64,000 nucleotides of DNA, taken from Mya arenaria (lineage: Eukaryota > Mollusca > Bivalvia > Myida > Myidae). The stretch's first letter is position 1; every line of letters starts with the position of its first letter. Of the stretch, positions 54,401 to 64,000 are shown in pieces. Made by a program: the position numbers and the translations under genes. The stretch lies in contig NC_069125.1 in assembly GCF_026914265.1 (NCBI RefSeq), positions 1,983,556 to 2,047,555 on the forward strand, written 5' to 3'. A model generated the notes under the pieces. That model was given only the letters and a program-made list of their open reading frames with translations. It was not told the DNA's origin and ran no database searches.

Positions 54401-57400
54401 TTGAAAGAGTGTCGTTAATACATTTACAAATATTTGGAACAAAATTGCTCTAACAGACGAAATCTTAAAAATGTAATTGTCTTGCTGAAAGAAATGTTCG
54501 ATAATGTAGCATCCTTATTCAGAATGTGAAAGTAATTTGTAATTAAATATAACGCCTTACATGTCTATGTGAAGTAGTTACGAAAATACTCAAGTAGGTA
54601 TCGGTACTAGACTATTTTACTAATTGCATTCTTTTACTCGTTTATTACACATTTTTGTTTACATGGGCACAATATAGGTTGAAAAAAAATAAATAATAAA
54701 ATTATCATGTTTTACTAATTTGACTTTAATGATAAAAACATCCGTATGATTTGTGTACAAACAAAAATATGAGCTTTTTCAATGTCATATTTTCAATTAA
54801 TCACTACTTGGCAATAAGTTCTTATTATTCAAAAAGTGCCCAAATATCGCTAATATTTCTTATATTTTTTTTTTTTTGATCATTAATGGAAAATGAGTTA
54901 AAATAATTATACATTAAAATAATAAAAAATAGTGTTTGCATCAATATATATTGTGCCCGTTTAAGATCTAATCAATGGAAAACAAAAACATGAGCATTAC
55001 AACATTCAACTTCTTTTAACACGCAGTCTTTTATAAATACCTTCTTTATTAGTTCTGCAGAAAGAGTTGATAAAGGACAGAATGATATGCATCACACATA
55101 ATACTATATCTTAGTTCCGGTATAAATATAGCCATCACGTATGTGTCTGTATACCACATGTGTTTTATGATATTTCTCTTTTTCTAATTTTTCCGGGTAC
55201 TACTTTCCTGCAATGCATGTCGTGCGGGAAATGAAATTGCTGTGTCAGTTTGTCGTCTTTGGCTAATCACTAGAGCCGTAAAAACAAGTAGGTTGTTTTT
55301 GCTTCTTAAGTTATGGAAAAAGCATGTGATAAAAAGAATTGGCAATATGGTAATAAAGGAAATATGTTAGTAAGCTCGCCAATATAGCTGTTTGTGGAAC
55401 TTGTCAGAGATATTGTGCCCATACATATTCTGAACAAATTTGGTGATGATTGGACAAAGGCTTCCAAAGTTATTGATCGGACAAGACCGAGTTTAGGTAA
55501 TAGTTCATGTGCCCCTCCCCCCTCTTTCTTAACATGTTCGACACAAACTATTATAATGAAAACTTATACAAAAATTATAACATGAAGGTTTACAATACTT
55601 CTATACCACAAGTTAACACATGTATGACACGTTTACATTTTTTAAACCGTTTCTTACCGTCTGTGACGCAAGCGAGAAAAAAGCAAAACAAAATTATTTA
55701 CATGAATATCAAAACAACCGCAATAATTGATTATCAATACATCCTGAGTAAATGAATATCAATAGTCAATACAACCGCAATATTTGAATATCAGTAGATC
55801 CTGAGTAAATGAATGTCAATACAACCGCAATAATGGAATATCAATACATCCTGAGTAAATGAATGTCAATACAAACGCAATAATGGAATATCAATTCATC
55901 CGGTTTATATACATCCGGAGAACAGGAATATTTATGCATGTGAATATATTTGAAATGAAAAAGAATACTTACTTTATACCCCTGGAAGCAGGAAAAAGAT
56001 AAAGACAAAGTTTTAATCATATGTTCAATAATGTTAGAAAAACGGTTACGATTAAGGACAACTGTTTTAAATAATAGTTTCATCAAGTGTTAAATGACCC
56101 AAATACAAGTAAAAATCATAATTATACAAGATAGTTTTTGATTAAAAAATAAATGAATCTAGTGGAGACAAATACATATGTCCCTTGCTTACGGTCGATC
56201 GAAATCACTCCAAACCTAACATTTTAAGGTGCTATTAATATCAAAGCGGTAAACATCGCAAAGCTAAAAAATGGAAAAAACATTATTCTAAACGTTAACC
56301 TTAGTAACCGCTACATATACATTACAAAGCATTTTAATAGATTCTGCAACTTGACACACACTGACCTTAAATGGGTTTTCCGGTGTTATATTTTGATTTG
56401 GTTTTTAATGTATGCACTTATTCATAATAATAATAAAAGAATTAAAATATTTTGACTAATGTTCAGTCTAATTGTCTAAACAAGTTCAACCTCGTCTTGT
56501 TTGAGTTCGACATTCTTTGATGGAATGTTTTTATTACTGTTGTGAGAGGTGCAGAGTATCTTCCTTCAGACTGAATACTGTTCAGAGAGCGGACAAAAAG
56601 GTGTGACGACGCGAACGAAGACAATATAATCGCTATGTGTCTGCCATGCATAACAAATGGTACAAATCTTGCCCACATCTAAAAATCAGAATACCTTGTA
56701 ATTGTAATAATTCTAATAAACAGTTACTGAAGACATTTAATGCGAATGTCATAATATTTAATAACATCTGACAACGATAATTAAAGTAATTGTTTGTTTA
56801 AACATATTTGATTTTATCAAATTGGTCAAATGCCAGCGTACATTTCAATCCAAATAGTTAAGTATCGAAGCTTAAAAGCTTATAAATGCAGTGCATCTTC
56901 TTGGTCATCAAACAAGTACGTTTATTATCTGGTTGTCTTGTGAATTACACATAATGTGCTTGCAAACTTTGTGAGAACAAGAATTTTCAACCTCTCCGGA
57001 CAGGAGATCTTGAACGGTTCAAATTATGTTTAATATACCTTAATTTGAAAATGCTGGTATTTTGTATTTGGTACTAAAGACATTCGCATTTAATGCAAAA
57101 ATGTAAAAATATTAGGAATGGTATTAGTTTAAAGTTTGTATTGTGGTAGGTCATTTATATGCAGAGGGTCGTCTCGAAAACACCAAAACCTACTCAGGTC
57201 TAGTGGGATATGATAGCAAATGTCCGTGAGAAAAGGGTGATACAAGCAAGACATGACATTCGCATCTGCCATTAATGCAATAGTTCGTCAATTTACAAAT
57301 ATTGGGGCAAACGCCTTTTTGCATACGGTCAGTAAGGCCACTTTCAGTAAATTGTACACAGCATTATATACATAAACCTTGAACAAATGTCATAAGAGAA

Positions 57401-60400
57401 AACGGTGACCTTATCAGGTAATATCTGTTTTAAATGGTTGAGTAATAAAATTGTTTTAAAAGTGGAATATGGCTTCTTTAAAACTTCCGTTTCTTCTAAA
57501 ACAGTGCTATTTACAGGTTTTTATGACTAATATCGGGAGAAGTGGGAGGTCGGCAACCCGACAACAATTGTTTCACTGATAGTTATGTTTAGACTATGAT
57601 TACCCTGATGTTTCTCTTGAGAGAGCTTTGTACTGATATTAAAAGCTCCAAACACTAAGGGCTTGTGGGTAGGCTGTTCCCTGTTCATACAGCTTCTTGA
57701 GAAGGTATGTGTCGTAACAGTGATGTTCTATATATTATTCTTATTTTGTTCACCTTGGTGCCAATTAACTTAAGGTAACCGGGGTTTACTTATAAGCCTT
57801 GATAAAGTAATAATTCGTTTCTCAGGCACTTTTTGGACAAGGATGTCGGGGATTCATATTAGTTGGTGGTTAAAACTGAAGTCATTTATGCACTTAAAGT
57901 AGGTAAAAATGGCACTTATAAAGATGTTGAGCAAGTTATGTCCTGTTTCACATAAGACAAAAGAAAAGAATTTATACATCTCAAATATAACTTTTGAAAA
58001 CAATAATTCCTCTCCCAAGTCATACTTACTTCTTTGGCTCAAATAAGGAATAGCGTATATGGAATAAAATCTTAAGCCAGCTTAAGAAAAAAAAATGCAT
58101 CATCATAAAATTATCATTTGCGATCTCAACTGATTTAGTAAGAAACAAATTGTTTACTCACGTGATTCTGGTGCATGAAAATATAAAGGACAAATTGTTA
58201 TATTTAAACACAACAAATAGTATAAATAATATGGTAAAATATATCAAAATTGACATGAACAATTAGAGCATGGAGCGGACGTTTTAGAATACTTAATTGA
58301 CTGTATACCAAATAGGAAATATATGTGTCTTAAACATTTGTCGATGATCTACACTTTGATTTTCAACTTAGATTTATGGCTGCAACGTCGTGGAGTAATG
58401 GTCCTTAGAAAGCACAAATAACCATTAAAGAATGAATCAGTTCGATTTTAACTCTTTATTGACGGTCACTTTCTATGATTGTCAAGGCGGATAACACTCA
58501 ATTAAGCTGTTTGTTCGATTAAAGCTGTACGCCTCTGGAACCGACTGATTCGGGATCGGGATTCGATTTAAACCGTTGTCAATGCGAATATCACCAAATA
58601 TTTACACCTCAACTTCCATTCCTTAAATGAACTGCCTTTCGGCAATTGCGTTCATCAATCGATGAACGCAACATCTTCGGATATGTTCGGATCGTAATTC
58701 ATTGCATAACAATATACATGAAAGCTATTGATCTTGTTATTGGTTGTATTGTTTCTGCAGGTCCCGTAAAATATAGATCAACATTTTTAAAAGTGTTAGT
58801 TTATTATATTTTAAATATATTGATACCAGAAGTGTTTCAGTTTTACGTTTTAAAGTGATTTCAAGTGGTTGATCTTTTCCCGCGTTATTGTGACGTCATT
58901 TGAAAAAAATGTTTCCGGTTATAGTCGGGTCGTTCGATTTACAGAATGGGTAAGAACGGATAACTGAAAGGTTTTCTTAATTGAAATGAAGTATTTTTTT
59001 AACAATTCTTGAAAGAAATAATGAACTATTGGTGTAAATATAAGGAATGAATTGCGGGGTTGATGTCATTATCGGGGATATGAACGCAATTGGGTTGGTC
59101 AAAGTACGCGTGGAGTCCTTCGGACTCCACACACATTGACCAGCCCAATTGCGTTCATACCCCGATAATGACATCAACCCCGCAATTCATTCCTTAAATA
59201 AAGCGGTTTTTTTTCGATTTAAATTCTAAATTGACGGCGTCAATACCCTGGAATCGACTAGAGCGGTATATTTACTTTCAAAAATCATTTTGTTTAAAAA
59301 TCTACGTTTTAAAATGTTGAGTTTCTTTAATCATGTGAATGCTATATTTACTGCGAAATAAATTGCCGCTTTGTCACGGTTCTCTATATTTCCGAATATT
59401 TAAACAATGGCATTCCATTTTTATCATTTCTTACGTGACATCACATGCTCTACATTACATCAATAAAGCAACAATGTCGGCGTGATCCTAAGTTCCCATA
59501 GGGACTTAATTACGTAGAAACTCGGAAAGGTCGGGGCGATTCCAACTTGTTACATCTCTGTTCTTTCTTATAAAAAAGAAAGCACGCCGACATATTGTCA
59601 CCAAAGGACTTATGAATGCGTATTACAGAATGATAAAATGGGTTTATTAAATAATCCGGAAAGTAATGAGTATACAGGATGGCGTTGGTAAAATGGTAAT
59701 GCAGTGTTGCAATATATATGACATGGTTAGAAGGGGCGGGTCTAGGATTTGACTTTACAGGGAGTGTAACCTATTGCCCCTTCCCTCAAAACCAAAATAA
59801 TTTGGCAGTGTTGGTAGGGGAGTTTGGGTTTACTTTCTTAATAGTCTTAACAATTTCTAGTCCGAATTGGTGCATTGTTGACGTGTTTTATTACTTTTTA
59901 TCACCTATATTGAAATAAAAAGTTCACTTGGACGATTTTTTTTGGAGGGGGAAGGGGGAGGGGGACTGTAAAAATGTATGGTATATATGCATATAATAGT
60001 TATTTTATGTTTGAAATAAATCATTGTTTATGGTTTTGTAAGCACAAAGCACGTATACAAGTTATATGTATGCAAATTAATGGCGCGACTTCCATGTAAT
60101 TCCAACCTGTTCACATATAAACGTTCGAAATAAGTTTCATCCAATATAAGTTATATATATAAAATGCAATTAGGAAATATTACGCAGACATTTATTGAAA
60201 ATTATCACACTTTAAGGAGGCCATACTTTAGAACTGCAGTTTAATAGGTGACATTTCTTGACTAAAAGCTAAGTGATGTTTAAGTATTCATACATATAAT
60301 TATAGTTTTATGGTTTTAGTTCATAAGTTCCACCTAGGGATTTTGATTCCAGACAGCAATCAAAGTTTGAACTATTAAATAAATTAAGTTGAATTTTCGT

Positions 60401-62571
60401 GTAATTTTCTGTGATCAAGAGTGAAATAAATTCCCCTGACAGAAAAGTCCAAGTGCTAACTATAAGTTCCATAAGTCTTTGGGAAAATTTAATAATTATG
60501 CTAGAACTTTCTACCCAATCGTTCAACTAAGAATTTGACTATTTCCTAAACCTGAGCAGGGTCACCACTCACCAGCTCTTTGATATGTGAAATTTGAAAT
60601 ACTTAGGAGTATGAATCTTTGTTATTCATGTCGAAAATTAGCTCATTGAGCTAATGTTTCTTGTAAGAATATACCCTCTTAAAATAGAGATTCTTGAATA
60701 CCCGTCTTAAAATAAAGATTCTTGAATACCCGTCTTAAAAATAAAAATTCTTGAAAACCCGTCTTAAAATAAAGATTCTTGTATCTCGTATCTGGTATCT
60801 TCTACGGTTTAAAACTTGAGTAATTCTGGAACTATGATGGTTTAAGAATAGAAGACTTCCTTGGACTATGTATTTGTATAGTTCAAGAACTTCGATGCAA
60901 AAACATTTATAGTGTCTGGCTGAGTCTGAATCTAAAATGTTCATTAAAGTAGTTCGTCAATATGAGCATAGCTGTTGAGGTCTTCATGAACTGTTCATCA
61001 ATAATAATTCATCCAAATTATAAGCCTGAATCACCAAATGTATTGAAACTAATGAACTGTTTAACCGCACTCGGGTGTTTAACAATAACTAATTCAATAA
61101 ATTGCGAATCATTGAACGAACCGGTCATTTAACGTTGTTTTTTTACTTCTTATACTGACATAGTATCCAATTATTCAACCGTCAAATAACATTTTTTTTA
61201 TATTCTTACTCAGTGTAACTCTGACACAGAAATTATAAACTCAAATGTTCTTCTTCTTTTATGCTTAAATTTAAGAATACAATATAAAATTTAAATTGTG
61301 TTTATTAAATGGCGGATGAAAAACACGACGTCGTGACGATGTTTTTGTGTCGTCAGTTTATTACTTTTCAAACCGGTTAAGTGAACGATATGATATTTTC
61401 ACTGGTCTGAAAATAACAGCAGTAAAAATAGCATAATATTGCACAGAAAAATATTACGCAAAAATGGCATAATATTGCACAGAAAAACATTACGCAAAAA
61501 TGGCATAATATTGCACAGAAAAACATTACGCAAAAATGGCATAATATGCTACCAATGAAAATCAATGTTGACAGGCTGCTTCAATGATTGTCGAAATGTA
61601 TTTAGCATTTAGATGAATACATATAAATATATCATGTTTTCGATCAAATGAAGAGCAACTCATTTTGGCAATTGTTGAATGATTACGATTTTTTTATTTA
61701 TATGATCAACTATACTATCAAATTCCAAATGATATGTTTGTTTTTTATTAATCACGTTTCAGTCACCACGTTTCTTCTCTCGAATATAAATAAATAAATG
61801 TTGTAAACTTACCCCCTTTTTGTACAGTTTGTAAGGAACAAGTTGGCCGCTTTCATTAATGATGTACCCTGAAAAGTATAATAGACATTATGCACAATGG
61901 GTTGTAAATGACAACGTTGCATTCCTATGTTCAATTTTGCATACGCTCGTAGATCAACCATAACTACTTGGCAATTTCCAGCAGTATCGAGTTTTCCGAG
62001 GATATTGCTCAGTACACTAAAACCTTTATTCTAAAAAAAAAATTGTTATATACATGGTTCTTGTGGCCTTCAAAAATTCTTGTATTTCGTTGTTGTTGTT
62101 TTTGTATTTCCTTTTATTTTTGTTTCTGTAATCTTACATATGTCGAGCGTTTCTGATACTCATTATTAAAATGAATTATTCAAATAAGCCGACAAAAAGC
62201 ATATACTTTTTTAAGAGATAAATGGCCATTCCAAATCGATTCTTTGTGAATGGCAGGTTCAAATTTCAAAATCCTGCATGGCAGGGAAATATAGAAAAAT
62301 GATACTCCCTTTACAACAAATTAATAGCAGAATTTACCAATTAATATAAAAAAAACATAATATTAATCTGCAGGCCAAGATCATTATTACTTTTATGATT
62401 AGGCTCAAAACTTCTTTAGTTGAGATATTGGTGAATGTTTGGAAGGCTGAAAACCTACCTAACCGATGACGCTGTACATATAATCACTTTGTCTTTGTCT
62501 TAGGATGTTGAGTATCAATTTTATTTGCAGTGTCAACCTGATGAATAAGTGCTTGTTTCCGCTACCGTCTT
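47887..62571 (-). CDS. Microexon gene, putative secreted prohormone
   Basis: A minus-strand gene inferred from consistent splice signals and phase. Exons in order: 62571-62464 (uncertain), 61868-61813 (56 bp), 58167-58162 (6 bp), 55981-55973 (9 bp), 53434-53426 (9 bp), 51955-51929 (27 bp), 49050-49027 (24 bp), 48417-47887 (531 bp). From the 56-bp exon onward every intron is phase 0 and each small exon has a polypyrimidine-AG acceptor and a GTAAGT/GTGAGT-type donor. Joined, the small exons give 'KKG NH GYK MCF LHPMNCRGG FHKRRFDE', followed by a 176-residue acidic tail with five dibasic sites. The tail has an internal repeat (LNAEQF / LNEEQF). The 5' end with the signal peptide is not found and may lie beyond the window. 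I do not recognise the family. Dibasic sites and an acidic spacer suggest a neuropeptide-type precursor; this is inference. Confidence 0.5.
48535..48700 (-). mobile_element. tRNA-derived SINE
   Basis: On the minus strand, an A-box-like 'aagcgaagtgattagcgc' (within 48690-48668) is followed by a B box 'gttcgattccc' (48642-48631) at tRNA-like spacing, then a non-tRNA tail. It lies in the intron between the 24-bp and terminal exons of the microexon gene. Confidence 0.65.
49027..49050 (-). CDS. Microexon gene, 24-bp exon
   Basis: Acceptor 'tttctactttcag', donor GAG|GTAAGA. Encodes FHKRRFDE, phase 0-0. Contains a KRR cleavage-type site. Confidence 0.65.
49565..50228 (-). repeat. 37-bp minisatellite in an intron
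   Basis: About 18 nearly identical 37-bp units ('aaggtaattgaaaataaacc' followed by 'agagaaaaagacatcaa'), degrading at the right edge into related single motifs up to about 50.45 kb. It lies in the 2.9-kb intron between the 27-bp and 24-bp exons. In gene sense each unit contains a pyrimidine run 'tctttttctctgg'. Confidence 0.9.
50640..51900. other. Intron sequence, no exon supported
   Basis: Open frames at 50640-50825 and 50783-50989 are on the strand opposite to the gene and have no recognisable domain. Confidence 0.4.
51929..51955 (-). CDS. Microexon gene, 27-bp exon
   Basis: Acceptor 'tgttattttcag', donor GGC|GTGAGT. Encodes LHPMNCRGG, phase 0-0. Supplies the second cysteine of the predicted loop. 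Confidence 0.6.
51960..53420. other. Intron with degenerate G-rich repeats
   Basis: Near 52210-52300 and 53330-53400 there are related G-rich segments ('ggggaaaatt', 'ggggcc…ccttt'), probably remnants of one dispersed repeat. No gene on either strand. Confidence 0.35.
53426..53434 (-). CDS. Microexon gene, 9-bp exon (MCF)
   Basis: Acceptor 'ctttctcgccgtttacag' with a long upstream pyrimidine tract, donor TTT|GTAAGTATG. Encodes Met-Cys-Phe, phase 0-0. Supplies the first cysteine. Confidence 0.5.
53440..55720. other. Intron sequence, nothing firm
   Basis: AT-rich. The one candidate is a possible 3-bp exon at 55658-55660, described under findings. The open frames at 53575-53892 on both strands are uninformative. 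Confidence 0.4.
55715..55900 (+). repeat. Tandem repeat of about 57 bp
   Basis: Three units of 'atcaatacatcctgagtaaa' with 'tgaatatcaatacaaccgc', partly degenerate. It lies close to the GYK microexon. Confidence 0.6.
55973..55981 (-). CDS. Microexon gene, 9-bp exon (GYK)
   Basis: Acceptor 'ctttttcctgcttccag', donor AAA|GTAAGTATT; both close to consensus. Encodes Gly-Tyr-Lys, phase 0-0. Confidence 0.5.
56463..56678 (-). CDS. Possible alternative terminal exon
   Basis: A 71-codon minus-strand frame begins directly after 'ggtattctgatttttag' and runs to a TGA. Its base composition is less AT-rich than the flanks. It sits between the NH and GYK microexons and would be in phase 0 if spliced to the upstream exon. 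No domain; not amenable to further judgement from sequence alone. Confidence 0.25.
   Translation of the reverse strand: MWARFVPFVMHGRHIAIILSSFASSHLFVRSLNSIQSEGRYSAPLTTVIKTFHQRMSNSNKTRLNLFRQLD
56700..58160. other. Intron sequence, nothing firm
   Basis: No consistent exon. A strong donor at 58027-58021 has acceptors that give only 8, 41 or 51 bp, none keeping an open phase-0 frame. Confidence 0.4.
58162..58167 (-). CDS. Microexon gene, 6-bp exon candidate (NH)
   Basis: Acceptor 'atattttcatgcaccag', donor CAC|GTGAGTAAA. Encodes Asn-His in phase 0. At this size chance is a real risk; support is its position and phase in the series. Confidence 0.35.
59041..59196. repeat. Long near-perfect hairpin (foldback element)
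   Basis: Arms 59041-59102 and 59136-59196 are reverse complements over 61-62 bp with one substitution and one single-base indel. The 33-bp loop holds a second perfect hairpin (gtggagtcc ttc ggactccac, 59110-59130). Part of the arm sequence ('caattgcgttcat') also occurs next to another small palindrome at about 58648-58675, so this belongs to a repeat family. Confidence 0.9.
59200..61400. other. Intron sequence with repeats, no exon supported
   Basis: The open frames at 59718-59918 and 60308-60526 have no recognisable domain; the first lies in G-rich repeat-like DNA. A donor-like ACTCAC at about 60560 has no acceptor that keeps phase. Confidence 0.4.
60640..60795 (+). mobile_element. Retroposon 3' tail with tandem amplification
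   Basis: 'agctcattgagct' is followed by four units of about 29 bp containing 'aataaagattcttgaatacc', ending in 'attcttgtatctcgtatctg'. The same 3' end occurs once, not amplified, on the minus strand at 10925-11010. Confidence 0.45.
61428..61545 (+). repeat. 36-bp tandem repeat
   Basis: Just over three units of 'ggcataatattgcacagaaa' followed by 'aacattacgcaaaaat'. The minus-strand open frame over it is a repeat artefact. Confidence 0.8.
61813..61868 (-). CDS. Microexon gene, 56-bp exon
   Basis: Acceptor 'tatacttttcag', donor GGG|GTAAGT. Only the frame with two leading bases is open (YIINESGQLVPYKLYKKG); it leaves in phase 0, matching the next exons. The KK-G at the end is a possible processing site. 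Confidence 0.6.
62464..62571 (-). CDS. Microexon gene, possible upstream exon
   Basis: Acceptor 'ttctgtcgtctctcttag' is strong; the frame 'DGSGNKHLFIRL … RQSDYMYSVI' is open for 35 codons and leaves in phase 1, as the next exon requires, making a junction Gly. The donor G|GTTAGG is weak, so this exon is tentative. It contains an amphipathic-looking helix (LTLQIKLILNILRQRQ). Confidence 0.35.
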
Positions 62572-62798
62572 CTAAGAGAGACGACAGAATAGCAGAATTT
62601 TCTTTTCTCTTAAAATTTGTTTTCAATCATTAATTGCTCTTGATAGTGTTAGGTAGTATCTCCATGTATAATATCTTTGTCTTTTATATGCGGTAACGCG
62701 ATATTTATCATGAAAGATATGTCGATGTATGTGTAGAGTGTCTTTGCTGTTGTTTTTTTTACACTGTGTGTCTCTCCTTAAGTGTGTGCTTGGCTTTG

Positions 62799-63220
62799 AA
62801 GGGACTCGCTCATGTTTTGTAAACTGGACTTTTTGTATGCCGAAATAGATTGTTGCTAATCATTAGGAGTGTTTAAACTATAACACTGACGGCTAGAACC
62901 CTTCAACAAATGTTTATATATGCTGAAACGTTGTATTTGAGGTCCACGATTTTGAATAGCGTTAATTCAAAAAAGGTTTAAAAGTTAAATCATCCCTCGG
63001 CGTACGTATGAGTCCTTGTGGGCGATCGGTTCGGGTGTCAGGTTTGTCATTTTTCTTGACTGTACCATCGTGGGTTCGCTCCCTACTACAACCAGTTCTC
63101 ATTTATTATTTAAATCGTAATTTATCTGCAATTTTGGTATCAAAGAGTACAATAATTATAAGTGTTTTAGATGCATTACCGTGAAAAGAAATTTGGTCCA
63201 ACAGCATGAGCGAGTCCCTT
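62799..63220 (+). mobile_element. TIR-flanked element with tRNA-like promoter
   Basis: A perfect 16-bp inverted repeat (aagggactcgctcatg) bounds 422 bp. Inside, about 63017-63085, 'gtgggcgatcggttcggg' and 'gtgggttcgctccct' resemble tRNA A and B boxes. No transposase. I see no clear target-site duplication. It could be a MITE that captured a SINE head. Confidence 0.5.
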
Positions 63221-64000
63221 TAACCTAAATGCCTGGCGAATTACTTTTTTTCTATAGTTTCCATGGTATAAATGTGTATATCAAAGACCAACCACAATAA
63301 CTGAACACCAGAATACAGAAACACATTTAAGTATTAGTAGTAAAAAAGGACTGTTAGATTAGTGGGAAGAAACATTTTTACTGCTTCTGAACTAGGTCAA
63401 AACTCGAAGGAAAATCCTGTCTCGAAATGTAACAACAAGAAATATTTTGTATCACATTTTGTAATATGTTTTTAAGCTTTGAAATAAAACTAATGAATGC
63501 TTATTTTCATACATTCGCTGGTCTACATGCCTTTTTCTCCGTATGAGTTCCAAAGAGATATATCGTACAAAGCGCGATTGAAACCACACTTTGTTCTGTA
63601 ATGCGTTATTCTAAACGAATATTTTAAATTAGCCGTTGCATAGCACTATGGACAGTGGTTAAAGACAACCTATGTCCTCTGTTGGATTGAAATTTATACA
63701 TGGAGGGGGGGGGGTGGAAGACATCTATATATGTAAATTCACGTCTGCTTCGACTATCGTACAGTCGGTATCTGTGAAATGTTCAATTTCCCAGTCATTT
63801 GTTTTTTAAATATTATGGTTCAATTCGTAGACTATAACAGTAATTACTTTAATCATTTAGTCATAAACATATTTGTCATTATTTTTTGAAGACGCAAACA
63901 GGCAAACTACATAAATATGTCAATTTTATAAAAATCTTTGAATATTTTTTGTCCGCCATTTTTAAAAAAAATAAATTGCAAGTGAGTTTGAGCTATTTGG
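63221..64000. other. No recognisable gene
   Basis: AT-rich. If the microexon gene extends upstream, its 5' exons are not visible here; I found no signal-peptide exon with a phase-1 donor. Confidence 0.4.

Noticed and set aside
58024-58075. Extra exon of the microexon gene before a strong GTAAGT at 58027-58021
   Set aside because: The available acceptors give 8, 41 or 51 bp; the first two break the phase and the 51-bp version has a stop in phase 0.
61195-61240. 11-bp exon with good acceptor and GTAAGA donor on the minus strand
   Set aside because: Length not divisible by three, which would break the phase-0 series; kept out of the gene model.

Overview
The window is eukaryotic, AT-rich (roughly two thirds A+T by eye), and most like a bivalve or other mollusc genome. 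Three things suggest this: genes split by consensus GT-AG introns, a dense load of non-LTR retrotransposons, tRNA-derived SINEs, minisatellites and foldback repeats, and the type of proteins encoded. The species cannot be named from the sequence. No bacterial genes, rRNA, CRISPR or complete tRNA were seen. Most of the long open frames are translations of tandem repeats and are not genes.

Layout. 1-18 kb is repeat-built: a diverged segmental duplication (about 1.58-9.46 kb against 11.41-17.78 kb) made of satellite blocks, with a 45-bp minisatellite between the copies and a small inversion inside one satellite. 18-23 kb holds nothing convincing. 23.2-31.7 kb is a 1.2-kb repeat split by a LINE, which is itself split by a younger LINE with an intact ORF2 on the minus strand. 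37.8-39.0 kb is an unsplit copy of the same 1.2-kb repeat and serves as the empty site. 32.48-35.05 kb (minus) is a complete four-exon gene for a GM2-activator-like ML-domain lipid-binding protein. 41.0-45.06 kb (plus) is a three-exon gene for a secreted Gly/Asn/Trp/Gln-rich protein, of a kind seen in shell matrix or adhesive proteins. 47.9-62.6 kb (minus) appears to be one gene made of very small phase-0 exons (6, 9, 9, 27 and 24 bp) feeding a 531-bp terminal exon. The predicted product looks like a secreted prohormone. I did not recognise it.

The three host genes do not form an obvious pathway. The GM2-activator-like protein should act in lysosomal or extracellular lipid transfer, the G/N/W protein in an extracellular matrix, and the microexon gene in a processed secreted peptide; all three are predicted to enter the secretory pathway. 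The most notable observations are: the microexon gene with a C-x6-C loop assembled from two microexons; two related LINEs that both place ORF1 and ORF2 in one frame separated by a single UAG; a nested insertion with a 5-bp target duplication whose removal restores the host reading frame; and a 156-bp near-perfect hairpin at 59.04 kb. All calls come from reading the sequence. No alignment or database search was run.
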